A stretch of DNA of 64,000 nt. Source: an uncultured Candidatus Melainabacteria bacterium (GTDB lineage Bacteria > Cyanobacteriota > Vampirovibrionia > Gastranaerophilales > Gastranaerophilaceae). The notes beneath the pieces were generated by a model. That model saw nothing but the letters and a program-made list of their open reading frames with translations. It did not search any database and was not told the origin of the DNA. Every line of letters starts with the position of its first letter. The stretch's first letter is position 1. The position numbers and the translations under genes were made by a program. The stretch lies in NCBI GenBank assembly GCA_934718085.1, contig CAKUZL010000002.1:1-64000 (forward strand). The letters run 5' to 3'. This document shows, piece by piece, positions 33,275-42,284 of the stretch.

Positions 33275-35281
33275 ATGACCGTATCCGTAAATCAAAATAT
33301 ATATCCCGCAAACGCAATGAACGTCAAAACCGCTAAAAAGCCCGAAGAAGTAGCGAAAACGTCATTTAAGGGTGTTGAACCCGAGAATGAAGAAGACTCT
33401 TCGACCATGAAAAAAGTCGCGCTTGTGACGGCGGGGCTCGCTCTCGTGGCTTTGGCCGGGTACGGAATTCACGGTTACCGCGCAAACAACGCCCGCAAAG
33501 CTCTCACGGAACCGTTGACGGCGCTTTACGGTAAGTGTGACAAAGTTGTCGACACAAAAACAAACGTTCTTCAAGACCTGGTAAAAGAAATAAAAACGGA
33601 GTTGGAAAAGGCGAAAAAAGGCGGGGTTCCCGATGATGATACTGCAGTCACATCGTTGAAAAGTAAACTCGAGCATATTGAATCCGTATTGTCCGATCGC
33701 GCACGGTCTGAAGCTCGAGGTGCTTGCTTAAATCTCTTCGACGGAAAACTTTTTGATGTTCCTTATTATTGGCATGAAACTTATTCGAAAGACGAAATGA
33801 CGAAAATGGCGGACGCGGCGAGAAAATCGTTGAAGTCCTGCGAGGAAGCCTCTTCAAAATACAAATCGTTGTGGAGTGAGTACGATAATACTCGTGTAGA
33901 TGAACACATTAAAAAATATAATGATTTTATTTCGGAAATGGACAGTCGGCTGGCTCAACTTGCCGAAAATTCGCAAATCGTTCTGAAAGACGCAACGGAT
34001 AACGCAAATTCCGTCGTCGGCTATTTTAAAACAAATTTTGCAAATCTTAAATCTTACGATGATGCTCAAAATTTGAAAATCCGTTTAGAATCGGCGGTTG
34101 AACGGTTGTATAAAGCCGCGGAAACCGAAACTCCGGAAATTAAGGCGGCTCGTGACGAAATGACGGGGTGTTTGGCTCAACTCGACGGCAAAATGTCCGA
34201 AATATTTAATGCCCTGCCGAGCGCGGTCAAAAATTTCAAAACGCGTTTGGAAAATGTCTGCGCAGCGGAGGCTTCGCCGAGTTCGTTCAACGAAGCATGT
34301 TCCGCTCTGAAAGATTTGACCGCACTTTCGGATGTTCCCGAAACGTTTTATAACTCCTGGCGAAAATCTTTAATCGATAAAATTAATGAAAATCACACGA
34401 AAATTTTGGAAAATAAGACTTCTTTTAAATCCGATGAGCTTAAAACTTCATATAAACAATTGGATGAGCTTCTCAACTTTTTTTACGGAAATGAAACTGT
34501 TAGGTCGTTACCTGACGCAGACACTTTGCTTAAAGAACTTGTTCCCGATATTTACAAACCGAGCTTTGAACGGTTTAGCGAGTTGAAAGCAAAACCGGTA
34601 TTGTTAGCCAAAGACGAAATTTCCGAGTGGAAAGTATTGTCTGAAAAAATCGATTCGATTTCGAGAGCGGTGAAAAATGATGCCCGTTTACCTAGATTTG
34701 AAACTCGAAACGGTTGCGAAACCGTAGTTGATTATTTCGATAAAAATATAACAGTTACTGCTCCGTCAGGTCTTAGAGTTGTGTTGCCTTATGTCGATAA
34801 TAACGGAGCAAAATCTTTAGAAGCAAATAACTGTTTTGTTGACATGGGCAGGCTCTCGTCGGAGTCCAGATATTCTTTAAACAAGCCTGTTGATGGTGAA
34901 ATAAACTCATTAATATTAGAAGCGGAAAAAGTGGTCTCGGAAGAAGGTTTTTCCGAATTGTTATTAAAACCTTATACGAATCCTAAATTGTTTAGAGATG
35001 CCGGATTTGAATATTCTATAAGCAAAGAAAATTTTATTGACGATCTTAAATCTATATGTGATGCTCAATTCTCAATTCTTTTCGGAAATTCTCGTCAAAA
35101 TTTGCAACCTCAAATTGATGAGATTAAGAATTGTGCGGATTTAAAACGCTGCCAAAATTTGATTTCAAAGTTTCTTGACGAGAACATTGAGCATGGTTTA
35201 AAAACCGATGAAAAAGGTTGCTTAAAGGAGTTATACAAATGTCCGATAACTCGGATGGAGAAAAAAATAGTCTCTCAATAG
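33275..35281 (+). CDS. FKG-motif single-pass membrane protein with long coiled coil
   Basis: A 668-residue protein. Residues 1-33 end in TSFKG. A membrane helix is at about 46-62 (VALVTAGLALVALAGYG), followed by a basic cap. Roughly 580 residues of charged helical sequence with coiled-coil periodicity follow (for example DLVKEIKTELEKAKKGG). No catalytic motif is seen. The arrangement of an FKG segment, a helix and a large exported domain repeats that of the gene at 26726, although the bodies are unrelated by eye. AAGGAG lies upstream of the ATG. It ends one base before the convergent response-regulator gene. Function unknown; envelope or surface role inferred. Confidence 0.78.
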   Translation: MTVSVNQNIYPANAMNVKTAKKPEEVAKTSFKGVEPENEEDSSTMKKVALVTAGLALVALAGYGIHGYRANNARKALTEPLTALYGKCDKVVDTKTNVLQDLVKEIKTELEKAKKGGVPDDDTAVTSLKSKLEHIESVLSDRARSEARGACLNLFDGKLFDVPYYWHETYSKDEMTKMADAARKSLKSCEEASSKYKSLWSEYDNTRVDEHIKKYNDFISEMDSRLAQLAENSQIVLKDATDNANSVVGYFKTNFANLKSYDDAQNLKIRLESAVERLYKAAETETPEIKAARDEMTGCLAQLDGKMSEIFNALPSAVKNFKTRLENVCAAEASPSSFNEACSALKDLTALSDVPETFYNSWRKSLIDKINENHTKILENKTSFKSDELKTSYKQLDELLNFFYGNETVRSLPDADTLLKELVPDIYKPSFERFSELKAKPVLLAKDEISEWKVLSEKIDSISRAVKNDARLPRFETRNGCETVVDYFDKNITVTAPSGLRVVLPYVDNNGAKSLEANNCFVDMGRLSSESRYSLNKPVDGEINSLILEAEKVVSEEGFSELLLKPYTNPKLFRDAGFEYSISKENFIDDLKSICDAQFSILFGNSRQNLQPQIDEIKNCADLKRCQNLISKFLDENIEHGLKTDEKGCLKELYKCPITRMEKKIVSQ

Positions 35282-35282
35282 T

Positions 35283-35999
35283 TTATTTTTTTGCGGGGAG
35301 GCCTTCGGGAATAAGTCTGTAGCCGCCGCCGTAGACCGTTTCGATGTATTTTTTGCCGTCCGAAATCTTGTCGAGCTTTGTTCTGATATGCCTGATATGG
35401 ACTCTGACGGTTTCCATGTCGTCGTCGGGGTTGTAGCCCCAAATTTCCTTTAAAATCTTGGCTCCCGACACCATATTTCCGTAATTTTGCATAAGCAAAT
35501 TTAAAATTTCGAACTCTATCGGGGTGACTTTTGTGTCTTTGTCGCAAATTTTGACCCGGTAAGACTCGGGAATCAGAGTTATGTTGCCTGCCGTGTAAAT
35601 CTCTTTTGCTCCCGCGGATTCGGGGATTTTTTGAGACCGTTTCAACAGTGCCTTGATTCTGCATTTGAGCTCGTCGATTTCGAACGGTTTTACCAAATAA
35701 TCGTCAATCCCCAGTTCAAACCCTTTGACTTTGTTTTCGAGTTGCCCGAGTGCGGTCAACATCAAAATCGGAACGTTTTTCATTTCGGCGTTCTCGCGAA
35801 GCCTTTTTGCAACCGTGTATCCGTCCAAATCCGGCATCATCACGTCAAGCACGATGACTTCGGGCTCCTCCTGCTTTGCGAGCGCAAGCCCCTCCTCGCC
35901 GTCGAATGCCGAAAATACTTTGTATCCGTCAAGTTCGAGGTTTATTTTCACAAGTTCGTTAATCGCGTGATCGTCGTCAATAACCAAAATTTTATTCAT
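35283..35999 (-). CDS. OmpR/PhoB-family response regulator (RpaA/RpaB-like)
   Basis: A 238-residue regulator. The receiver domain shows ILVIDDDHAI (acidic pocket), VIVLDVMMPDLDGY (phospho-acceptor Asp about residue 52), MLTALG (Thr) and DDYLVKPFE (Lys). The C-terminal winged helix has VTPIEFEILNLLMQN, VRVHIRHIRTKLD and ETVYGGGYRL. The wording resembles cyanobacterial RpaA/RpaB. No histidine kinase gene is adjacent. ATG 35999 has AGAAGG six bases upstream and overlaps the end of the glycosyltransferase gene by 8 bp. Confidence 0.9.
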   Translation of the reverse strand: MNKILVIDDDHAINELVKINLELDGYKVFSAFDGEEGLALAKQEEPEVIVLDVMMPDLDGYTVAKRLRENAEMKNVPILMLTALGQLENKVKGFELGIDDYLVKPFEIDELKCRIKALLKRSQKIPESAGAKEIYTAGNITLIPESYRVKICDKDTKVTPIEFEILNLLMQNYGNMVSGAKILKEIWGYNPDDDMETVRVHIRHIRTKLDKISDGKKYIETVYGGGYRLIPEGLPAKK

Positions 36000-36930
36000 C
36001 AAAAGCCTTCTTTATATAAGTTAATATTCTTTCGACGCAAAGCTCGCCGGAAATGTGCGGCAACAGTGTTTCAACCGCGAGTTCGCGCATTCTGAAAGCT
36101 ATATGCGGGTTTTTCATAAAAAATTCGAGCTTATCGATTAAATCCTCCGGCGAATCGAAAGTGTCGAAATCTTTCCCGGGAACGCCCGCCGTGCGCACAA
36201 ACGGGTTGTTTTGAACCAACGCAAATCCTCCCGACGCCAAAACTTCTCTCAGCTCAAAGTCTGTTTTTGCGGGGTTGTACGGAACTATGTTCGCAAAAGC
36301 TGTCGAAAACAGCTTGTTTCGGTCGTAAAGCCTTTTTTCGGGCTCGTGTTCCGTACTCTTGAATTTTACGACCGTATCTCTTGAATACCCTTTGATAATC
36401 ATCGTTTCGATGAGTTTGTCGAAATTATTTTCGTCGCACATTATGTTCAGCGGATTTTTTTTGAAAGCCTCCGTAATTGCCGCAAGATACGGAACAAAAT
36501 CCGGCAAAACCTCAGCTCCGACGATGTTTATCACGGGGTTCATCGCAGACGCGTCGGGCTTGTAGCGGCTTATGTCAACGCCCGTCGGCAAATAATCGTA
36601 ATCATGCCCGAGGTTATCCGGCACCGACGAAAAAATCAGCTTTTTGCCGCAAAACGACTCGAGTTCAAGGCATGTCTCTTTTGATATCGCGTTCACGAGA
36701 AAGAATATAAAAATTGTTTCCGGATTTTTGAAAAACAACTCGCGTGCCGTTTCGAGGATATTTTCGTCGAACCCGAAAAACATCGCAATTCCGAAGCTCG
36801 AAAACATCTCAAAATCTGTCGAAACAAAAAATCCTTTTTGTTCGAAAGCCGATATCAAAGATGTTGCAATGGCGGAATCGGGGAATTTTTCCGGAAAGAC
36901 CGCAAACATTTGTTTCTTCATGATAGTATC
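35992..36930 (-). CDS. GT-B-type glycosyltransferase-like protein
   Basis: A 312-residue protein (from ATG 36930; the frame is open to 36978). It resembles CgeB/group-1-like glycosyltransferases. The C-terminal donor half has LREVLASGGFALVQNNPF, then FDSPEDLIDKLEFFMKNPHIAFRM and a closing helical segment. The N-terminal half is weakly conserved. The start is uncertain because no clear ribosome site precedes either ATG. It is translationally coupled to the response regulator downstream, an unusual partner. The acceptor is unknown. Confidence 0.65.
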   Translation of the reverse strand, partial: DTIMKKQMFAVFPEKFPDSAIATSLISAFEQKGFFVSTDFEMFSSFGIAMFFGFDENILETARELFFKNPETIFIFFLVNAISKETCLELESFCGKKLIFSSVPDNLGHDYDYLPTGVDISRYKPDASAMNPVINIVGAEVLPDFVPYLAAITEAFKKNPLNIMCDENNFDKLIETMIIKGYSRDTVVKFKSTEHEPEKRLYDRNKLFSTAFANIVPYNPAKTDFELREVLASGGFALVQNNPFVRTAGVPGKDFDTFDSPEDLIDKLEFFMKNPHIAFRMRELAVETLLPHISGELCVERILTYIKKAFDE

Positions 36931-37020
36931 TGTATTTTTCAATCTTTGCTTACCTTTTTCGAACCGCATCTTTTGCATTTTCAGTTGTTTTTTGAGAGGG
37001 TGTTTGTTTACGAGGGTTCC

Positions 37021-37054
37021 GAATAAAAAACCGCTTTATACGAATACAAAGCGG
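37021..37054 (-). terminator. Terminator of rpsP
   Basis: On the minus strand, CCGCTTTGTATTCGTATAAAGCGG is followed by TTTTTTATTC, 36 bp past the rpsP stop. Confidence 0.85.
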
Positions 37055-37089
37055 CAAATAAGTGTTCTTCTAAAAAAATGTTGTTAAGC

Positions 37090-37455
37090 TTAAGCTTCGA
37101 CCGCTTCGGAGTTGTTTGCGGCTTCCGCAGCGGCAGCTTCCGCCGCTTCTTTTTCTGCAGCGGCTTTAGCCATAGCTTTCTTGGACAATTTAACCTTTTC
37201 GGAAGGTTTGTAGTTCAAGTTTCCGTTTTCGTCCGCATTGTTAATGAGATATTGAACGGTTTCCGTAGGTTGAGCACCTTTTTTGACCCAATCGAGAGCC
37301 GAAGCTTTGTCGAGTTTCATTTCTTTTGTTTTGGGGTTGTAGAATCCCAATTGTTGAATGGGCGCGCCTTCGCGTTTAGCGGCTGCGTTAATAACAACAA
37401 TTCTGTACATCGGGTTTTTTTTGTATCCGAGTCTTTTTAATTTTATCTTAACCAT
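37090..37455 (-). CDS. rpsP: 30S ribosomal protein S16
   Basis: A 121-residue protein. The S16 core is clear (MVKIKLKRLGYKKNPMYRIV, QLGFYNPKTKE, ALDWVKKGAQPTETVQYLI). It is followed by an Ala/Glu/Lys-rich tail of about 35 residues, longer than in E. coli. AAGGAG precedes the ATG. It stands alone: the usual neighbours rimM, trmD and ffh are absent. Confidence 0.97.
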   Translation of the reverse strand: MVKIKLKRLGYKKNPMYRIVVINAAAKREGAPIQQLGFYNPKTKEMKLDKASALDWVKKGAQPTETVQYLINNADENGNLNYKPSEKVKLSKKAMAKAAAEKEAAEAAAAEAANNSEAVEA

Positions 37456-37669
37456 GCGGTCTCCTTTGAAATATTATTTTTATTAATTAGTGCCGTTAAA
37501 ATTTTTGATTTTGAGCGTAAAAGCATGCGCGCAAAACCTTTTACAACTTCAAAGGTAACGTAAACAAAAACTAAATGCAAGCGCTTTTTGAGAAAAACGA
37601 AATAATGTGTAGTTAAGTAAAGTTTTTTGTGGTAGTATTTAATCGGAAAAATCGGCGAACGGAGAAAAA

Positions 37670-38161
37670 ATGATTGAATTCGGAAAAATAAAAGCTGTAA
37701 TTACTGATTTTGACGGAATTTTCACCGACGGAAGCGTTTATGTCGACGCAAACGGAAATCAGAGCAAGCGAATAAATTATCTTGATGTCATGGCGATTGC
37801 AATGCTTATAAAGAACGGCTTTGCGCCGATTATCGTAAGCGGAGAAAACGCGGGTGCTCTGGACTATCTGAACGAAAAATTCGAAAAACTCGAGGTTCAC
37901 GGAGGAATTCGCAGAAAAAAAGATTTGGTGGTCGAAATTCTTGAAAGACGCGGGTTTTTGCCCGAAGAAGTTTTGTATGTCGGAGACGACATAAATGACC
38001 TTGAATCCCTTTTGTATTGCGGTTATATGGCAACTTCCGCAAACGCACACTCGGACATAAAAGCAATCCCCGGAATTTACGTTGCCGAAAAATTCGGCGG
38101 AAGCGGCGCGTTCAGAGAAATTGTCGACAAAATTCCCGGCATAAGGCAGGAGTTTCAATAG
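37670..38161 (+). CDS. kdsC: KdsC-like HAD phosphatase (Kdo-8-phosphate phosphatase family)
   Basis: A 163-residue C0-type HAD phosphatase without a cap domain. It has ITDFDGIFTDGSVYVD (nucleophile and acid Asp pair), IIVSGENAGALDYL (motif II), and VLYVGDDINDLESLLYCG (metal Asp pair). The size and GIFTDG wording fit KdsC. The same fold also serves in nonulosonic-acid (CMP-sialic, pseudaminic) pathways, which cannot be excluded. It fits the heptose kinase as evidence for lipopolysaccharide core. The downstream TPR gene starts 5 bp after its stop. Confidence 0.85.
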   Translation: MIEFGKIKAVITDFDGIFTDGSVYVDANGNQSKRINYLDVMAIAMLIKNGFAPIIVSGENAGALDYLNEKFEKLEVHGGIRRKKDLVVEILERRGFLPEEVLYVGDDINDLESLLYCGYMATSANAHSDIKAIPGIYVAEKFGGSGAFREIVDKIPGIRQEFQ

Positions 38162-38166
38162 TTCCC

Positions 38167-39873
38167 GTGAAAAATTTGTTTTTTACCGTCAAAAACTGCA
38201 TACAAAATATCGAGGCGTTTCTCAACGATTACCTGAATAAAGCGGGTTCGGTCGTTACGGTGCCGTATTTGGCGTATGTGAATTGGGGCATCCACCTTGC
38301 ACGGACCGCGGATGTCGATAATGCCGTCGAAAAGCTCGAAACTGCCGTTCTGATGAATCCTTCGTCGGTTTCGGCGCACATGAATTTGGGTATTGTATTC
38401 CTTCAAAAGGAGCAGTACGAGAAGGCCTTGAAGGAATTTTTGACTTCAATTGATCTCGACGAAGAAAACGCACACGCTTATTCGCTTGCCGCAACGGTTT
38501 TCGTCTATCTCAACGAATTCAAAACGGGTGAAAGTTATTTTAAAAAAGCCGTTAAAATGAACGAATATCTGCCCGAGATTTACCTGAATTACGCAAGTGC
38601 TCTGGCGGCGAAAGGTAAGAAAGACAAGGCTGCCGACATGTATAACCTTGCGTTGCGGTACGATCCCGGGAATTTTTACGCGGCATTTTGTTTGGGCGTT
38701 TTGTATTATAATTCGGGGCGTTTCGAGCAGGCGGGCGAAAAACTTACATACGCCCTGAATTTGGATGAAAACAATCCGGAAGCTTTATATTATGCCGGTT
38801 TGTGCGCTTATAACCTCGGAAATATGCCGGCGGCTTTGTTTTATGCGCAAAAAGCGTTGAGGTTCGTCGAAACGAAAAATCTTGTCGTTTTAAAGGCAGA
38901 ATCCCTTATGATGATGGACAATGAGGCTGAATCTCTGACTTGTTTCGAGTCGTATTCGAAAAAATACGAAAACGACCTGAGTTTTTTGGCGGCATGGGGC
39001 AATGCCTTGCAAAAATTCGGCAGATTGGAGCAGGCGGGCGAAAAATTGACGGCTGCGTTCGAAATTAACCCCGATGACGAAAAAACCTTGATGTTGTCGG
39101 CTCAAAACCGCATGAAACGCGGTGATTTAAAAACGGCTGCAATTTTGTTGAAAAAAGTTATTAAAAATAATCCGAAAAATGCCGAAGCAACGGGCACTTT
39201 GGGCAAAGTTCTGTATACGGAAGGCAACAGCGGCGAGGCAATCGAATATCTGAAAAAAGCGGTGAAAATGTCCGGGAAATCGGGTGTTTTTTACCCGTAT
39301 CTCGCAAAAGCATGCTTCAACGTCGGAGATTTGACTTCCGCCGAATTCTATTATATGAAGGCGACCGAATACAATTCCGAAGACGTTGCGTCTTACGTTG
39401 CTTACGCGGGGCTTCTTTTGCAGTCGGACAAGCCCGAAGAGGCTTTGCGCAAAATCAGAACGGCGTACAAACTTTCGCCCGATTCCATAGATGTAAACCG
39501 TTTGTACGTGGCGATTTTGATGAAATTAAAAATGTACCCCGAAGCTTTGCTGAAATTGGACAAAATAATTTCTTTTGCGCCGGATTTTTATGAAGCAATC
39601 TTTACAAAAGTTGAAGTTCTGAATTATCTCGGAAGACCTCAAGATGCAGTGAAATTGGTCGCTTCGCTGCCCGAAGAAATTAAAGACACAAAAGATTTTC
39701 TCTATAATGCAATGATTTCGTACAAAAATCTTGCACAAAAAATGCCCTCCCGCTACAATGTAGATGTTGCAATGCAGTATTGCGACAGATTAACCGACAA
39801 ATATTCCCGGGAATACAAAACCGACGGAATAAGACAGGAACTGGAAGAAATTTCCAAATTGACGGAAAGGTAA
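38167..39873 (+). CDS. Large TPR-repeat protein
   Basis: About 568 residues made almost entirely of tetratricopeptide repeats, roughly thirteen to fifteen. Examples are AHMNLGIVFLQKEQYEKALKE and LYYNSGRFEQAGEKL. There is no signal peptide, so it is probably cytoplasmic. I place the start at GTG 38167, just after kdsC. The AGGAG upstream is about 14 bases away, longer than usual. An open frame extends back into kdsC but is not likely to be used. Function unknown; TPR arrays usually scaffold complexes. lysC follows after 4 bp. Confidence 0.82.
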   Translation: MKNLFFTVKNCIQNIEAFLNDYLNKAGSVVTVPYLAYVNWGIHLARTADVDNAVEKLETAVLMNPSSVSAHMNLGIVFLQKEQYEKALKEFLTSIDLDEENAHAYSLAATVFVYLNEFKTGESYFKKAVKMNEYLPEIYLNYASALAAKGKKDKAADMYNLALRYDPGNFYAAFCLGVLYYNSGRFEQAGEKLTYALNLDENNPEALYYAGLCAYNLGNMPAALFYAQKALRFVETKNLVVLKAESLMMMDNEAESLTCFESYSKKYENDLSFLAAWGNALQKFGRLEQAGEKLTAAFEINPDDEKTLMLSAQNRMKRGDLKTAAILLKKVIKNNPKNAEATGTLGKVLYTEGNSGEAIEYLKKAVKMSGKSGVFYPYLAKACFNVGDLTSAEFYYMKATEYNSEDVASYVAYAGLLLQSDKPEEALRKIRTAYKLSPDSIDVNRLYVAILMKLKMYPEALLKLDKIISFAPDFYEAIFTKVEVLNYLGRPQDAVKLVASLPEEIKDTKDFLYNAMISYKNLAQKMPSRYNVDVAMQYCDRLTDKYSREYKTDGIRQELEEISKLTER

Positions 39874-39877
39874 AGCC

Positions 39878-41140
39878 GTGGGCATAATAGTTCAAAAGTT
39901 CGGCGGAACATCGGTTGCCGACGCTCAAAAAATTCATAACGTCGCAAGAACGGCAATCAAAGAGTTTAATAAAGGAAACAGTGTCGTGGTCGTCGTTTCG
40001 GCGATGGGTCATACTACCGACATGCTTGTCAAATTGGCGAAAGAGGTTACAGACAAGCCTTCTCCGCGCGAAATCGATATGCTTCTTGCAACCGGGGAGC
40101 AGGTTTCGATTGCTCTGCTTGCCATGGCTATCCAAAATGAAGGCGGAAAAGCCGTCAGTATGAACGCAATGCAGGTCGGTATAATCACAGAATCCGTCCA
40201 CTCGTCGGCTCGAATTCTCGAAGTCAAAACCGACAAAATCATCAAACATCTGAATGCCGGCGAAATTGTAGTTGTTGCGGGATTCCAAGGCGTTACGCCC
40301 GATTTTGAAATCACGACGCTCGGACGAGGCGGAAGTGATACGTCCGCCGTTGCGATTGCCGCGGCGCTGAAAGCCGACAGGTGCGACATTTACACCGATG
40401 TCGAAGGCGTTTATACCGCCGATCCGCGAATCGTCAAGCATGCCCGCCGTGCGGAAGAAATTTCTTACGACGAAATGCTCGAACTCGCACGGGTCGGGGC
40501 AAATGTGCTTCATCCTCGTTCGGTAGAAACCGCAAAACAATTTGACGTTCCGATGAGGGTCAGAAGCTCTTTCAACACGGAAAACGAAGGTACTTTAATT
40601 ACGGGGGTAAAAAATATGGAAATCTGTAAACCCGTTGCAGGCGTTGCTGCGGACTCTTCACAGGAAAGAATCGTTATTGCCGATGTTCACGACGAACCCG
40701 GCTGTGCGGCTAAAATTTTCGGGACTCTGGCGAACCATAACATCAGTGTTGACATGATTATTCAATCCATCGCAAAAGCCTCCGGTACCAACGATATCGC
40801 CTTTACCGTCGACAAAAAAGACACCGAAGAAGCCGTGAAACTTCTCGAAGGTCTCAAAACAAAAAACAATTACGGCGAAATCTCCGTAGACAAAGATATC
40901 GCAAAGGTTTCGGTCGTCGGAGCGGGCATGGTCGACAGACCCGGTATTGCCGCAACGATGTTCAGAGCTCTTGCCGACGAAAAAATTAACATCAAAATGA
41001 TTGCGACGAGCGAAATCAAAATCAGCTGTCTCGTTGCTCAAAACGAAGCCGAACGCGCGTTGAAAATATTCTGCAAAGTCTTTGACCTCGAAACGGAAGA
41101 AATTGCTGTCGTAAAAGGCGATTTGCCGCCCGAAGATTGA
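39878..41140 (+). CDS. lysC: Aspartate kinase
   Basis: A 420-residue monofunctional aspartokinase. It has IVQKFGGTSVADAQKI at the N-terminus, VVVSAMGHTTDML, TTLGRGGSDTSAVAIAAAL, and DIYTDVEGVYTADPRIV. Two C-terminal ACT domains follow (for example VSVVGAGMVDRPGIAATMF) for lysine/threonine feedback. It starts the lysine, threonine and methionine branch. The start is GTG with GAAAGG seven bases upstream. It is coupled to the TPR gene rather than to hom/thrC. Confidence 0.95.
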   Translation: MGIIVQKFGGTSVADAQKIHNVARTAIKEFNKGNSVVVVVSAMGHTTDMLVKLAKEVTDKPSPREIDMLLATGEQVSIALLAMAIQNEGGKAVSMNAMQVGIITESVHSSARILEVKTDKIIKHLNAGEIVVVAGFQGVTPDFEITTLGRGGSDTSAVAIAAALKADRCDIYTDVEGVYTADPRIVKHARRAEEISYDEMLELARVGANVLHPRSVETAKQFDVPMRVRSSFNTENEGTLITGVKNMEICKPVAGVAADSSQERIVIADVHDEPGCAAKIFGTLANHNISVDMIIQSIAKASGTNDIAFTVDKKDTEEAVKLLEGLKTKNNYGEISVDKDIAKVSVVGAGMVDRPGIAATMFRALADEKINIKMIATSEIKISCLVAQNEAERALKIFCKVFDLETEEIAVVKGDLPPED

Positions 41141-41429
41141 TGCGGTATTAGGTTGAATGTTTTTCGTCATCCTTTTGCGGGAATTTTGCGAAATTCTTTA
41201 AAAATGACGCTGTTGCTTTGTTGTTTGTCTCGAATACTTGTGTTTTGAATTTGAAATCTTCCGCTTACGAAGTTTGTTTTTTTTGCTTGATTAGATGTTG
41301 ACGATTTCTCTTTGTTTTGTAAATTTTTGTATCATTTTTTTTTAATAGCGCAATCCGATGTTGCGTTCGGTTTTTTATGGTGTACATTTACATAGCTTAC
41401 ACTAAAACAAATCAAAAAAGGGGATAGCC
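41141..41429. other. Intergenic region with candidate hairpins
   Basis: After lysC, CGTCAT ... ATGACG (41165-41209) encloses GAATTT-TGCG-AAATTC, which may end lysC transcription. A second small hairpin, CGCAA/TTGCG near 41350, is followed by TTCGGTTTTTT. No gene is seen. Confidence 0.45.
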
Positions 41430-42137
41430 ATGAACATCGGTAACACTTTAATAATGCCTCGTACGCGGGTCGTTTTGTTGAAGGGAAACATGAAAACCGT
41501 CGCTCGTAATTTTGTAATTTCAAATGTAAAAAACGAAATTTTTTCAAAGAGTGAAAATGTTTCGGGCGTAAAAAAAATCGTCAGAAAAATCGTCGCCGCG
41601 GTTTTGAAAAATTCAAAAACCATAAGAACAATCGTAAAAAATAATCCCGGCGTATCATGGGCTTGGGGCGGAACGGGTGCGATTGCGCCTTCGGGAGTCT
41701 CGATTGTAAAATCCGAAGCGGGAGACGTTTTTAAATCAAGGGTTCCCGTTGTTTTGAGCGAAGCGGAGTCTTCAAAACGTATGAGTTCCCGTGAAAAGCT
41801 GAAAGAATTGATTTTAAAAGATATGAAACAAAAGAAAGCCGATGCGGCGAAAGTTTCGCCCAAAAAACCTTCCGTCGCGCAAGCCGAATCTAAAAAAACG
41901 GTTTCGGGCGAGTCGGTCGAAAAATCCGAAAGTGCGGAAAAAACCGTTTCCGAACCGTCCGGTCGTAAAAAAATCTCTAAAGCTCGTTTCAATGAAGCTG
42001 TTTTGGCTCGTTTGGAGGAAAAATCCAAAAAACGCATGCGTGCGCTTGAAGAGGCAAAAATCGCGCAGAACAAGGTTGCTTCGGAGTTTTCTCCCGAAAA
42101 TTTTTCGGAGAACGATGAAATGTTGCAATGGCTTTGA
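41430..42137 (+). CDS. Basic hypothetical protein (235 aa)
   Basis: A 235-residue lysine-rich protein I do not recognise. Residues 1-75 form a basic helical region (for example VSGVKKIVRKIVAAVLKNSK). A Gly/Trp patch follows (GVSWAWGGTGAIAPSG), then a charged low-complexity Lys/Ser/Glu segment, and a helical end with RKKISKARFNEAVLARLEEKSKKRM. There is no signal peptide. GGGGAT is about seven bases before the ATG, and a bidirectional terminator follows. The basic character would allow nucleic-acid binding, but no family supports this. Confidence 0.65.
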   Translation: MNIGNTLIMPRTRVVLLKGNMKTVARNFVISNVKNEIFSKSENVSGVKKIVRKIVAAVLKNSKTIRTIVKNNPGVSWAWGGTGAIAPSGVSIVKSEAGDVFKSRVPVVLSEAESSKRMSSREKLKELILKDMKQKKADAAKVSPKKPSVAQAESKKTVSGESVEKSESAEKTVSEPSGRKKISKARFNEAVLARLEEKSKKRMRALEEAKIAQNKVASEFSPENFSENDEMLQWL

Positions 42138-42231
42138 TAATGATTTCGTCGTCGAAAACAAAATCGCCGTGTCGTCGGGCAATCTTGCGCGGTTGGTATT
42201 TACGATTTTTTTAATTCAAACTTTTTATAGT

Positions 42232-42260
42232 CGAAAAACCGCTTTGAGGGCGGTTTTTCG
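42232..42260. terminator. Bidirectional terminator between the hypothetical gene and thrC
   Basis: The stem CGAAAAACCGC / GGCGGTTTTTCG (loop TTTGAG) has A/T tracts on both sides and serves both convergent genes. Confidence 0.85.
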
Positions 42261-42284
42261 GTGTCTGTGGGTTCCTTTCGTTTG

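Noticed and set aside
38017..38166. Upstream extension of the TPR protein
   Set aside because: It lies out of frame over kdsC and has Arg/Lys-rich shadow translation; the GTG at 38167 starts the sensible sequence.
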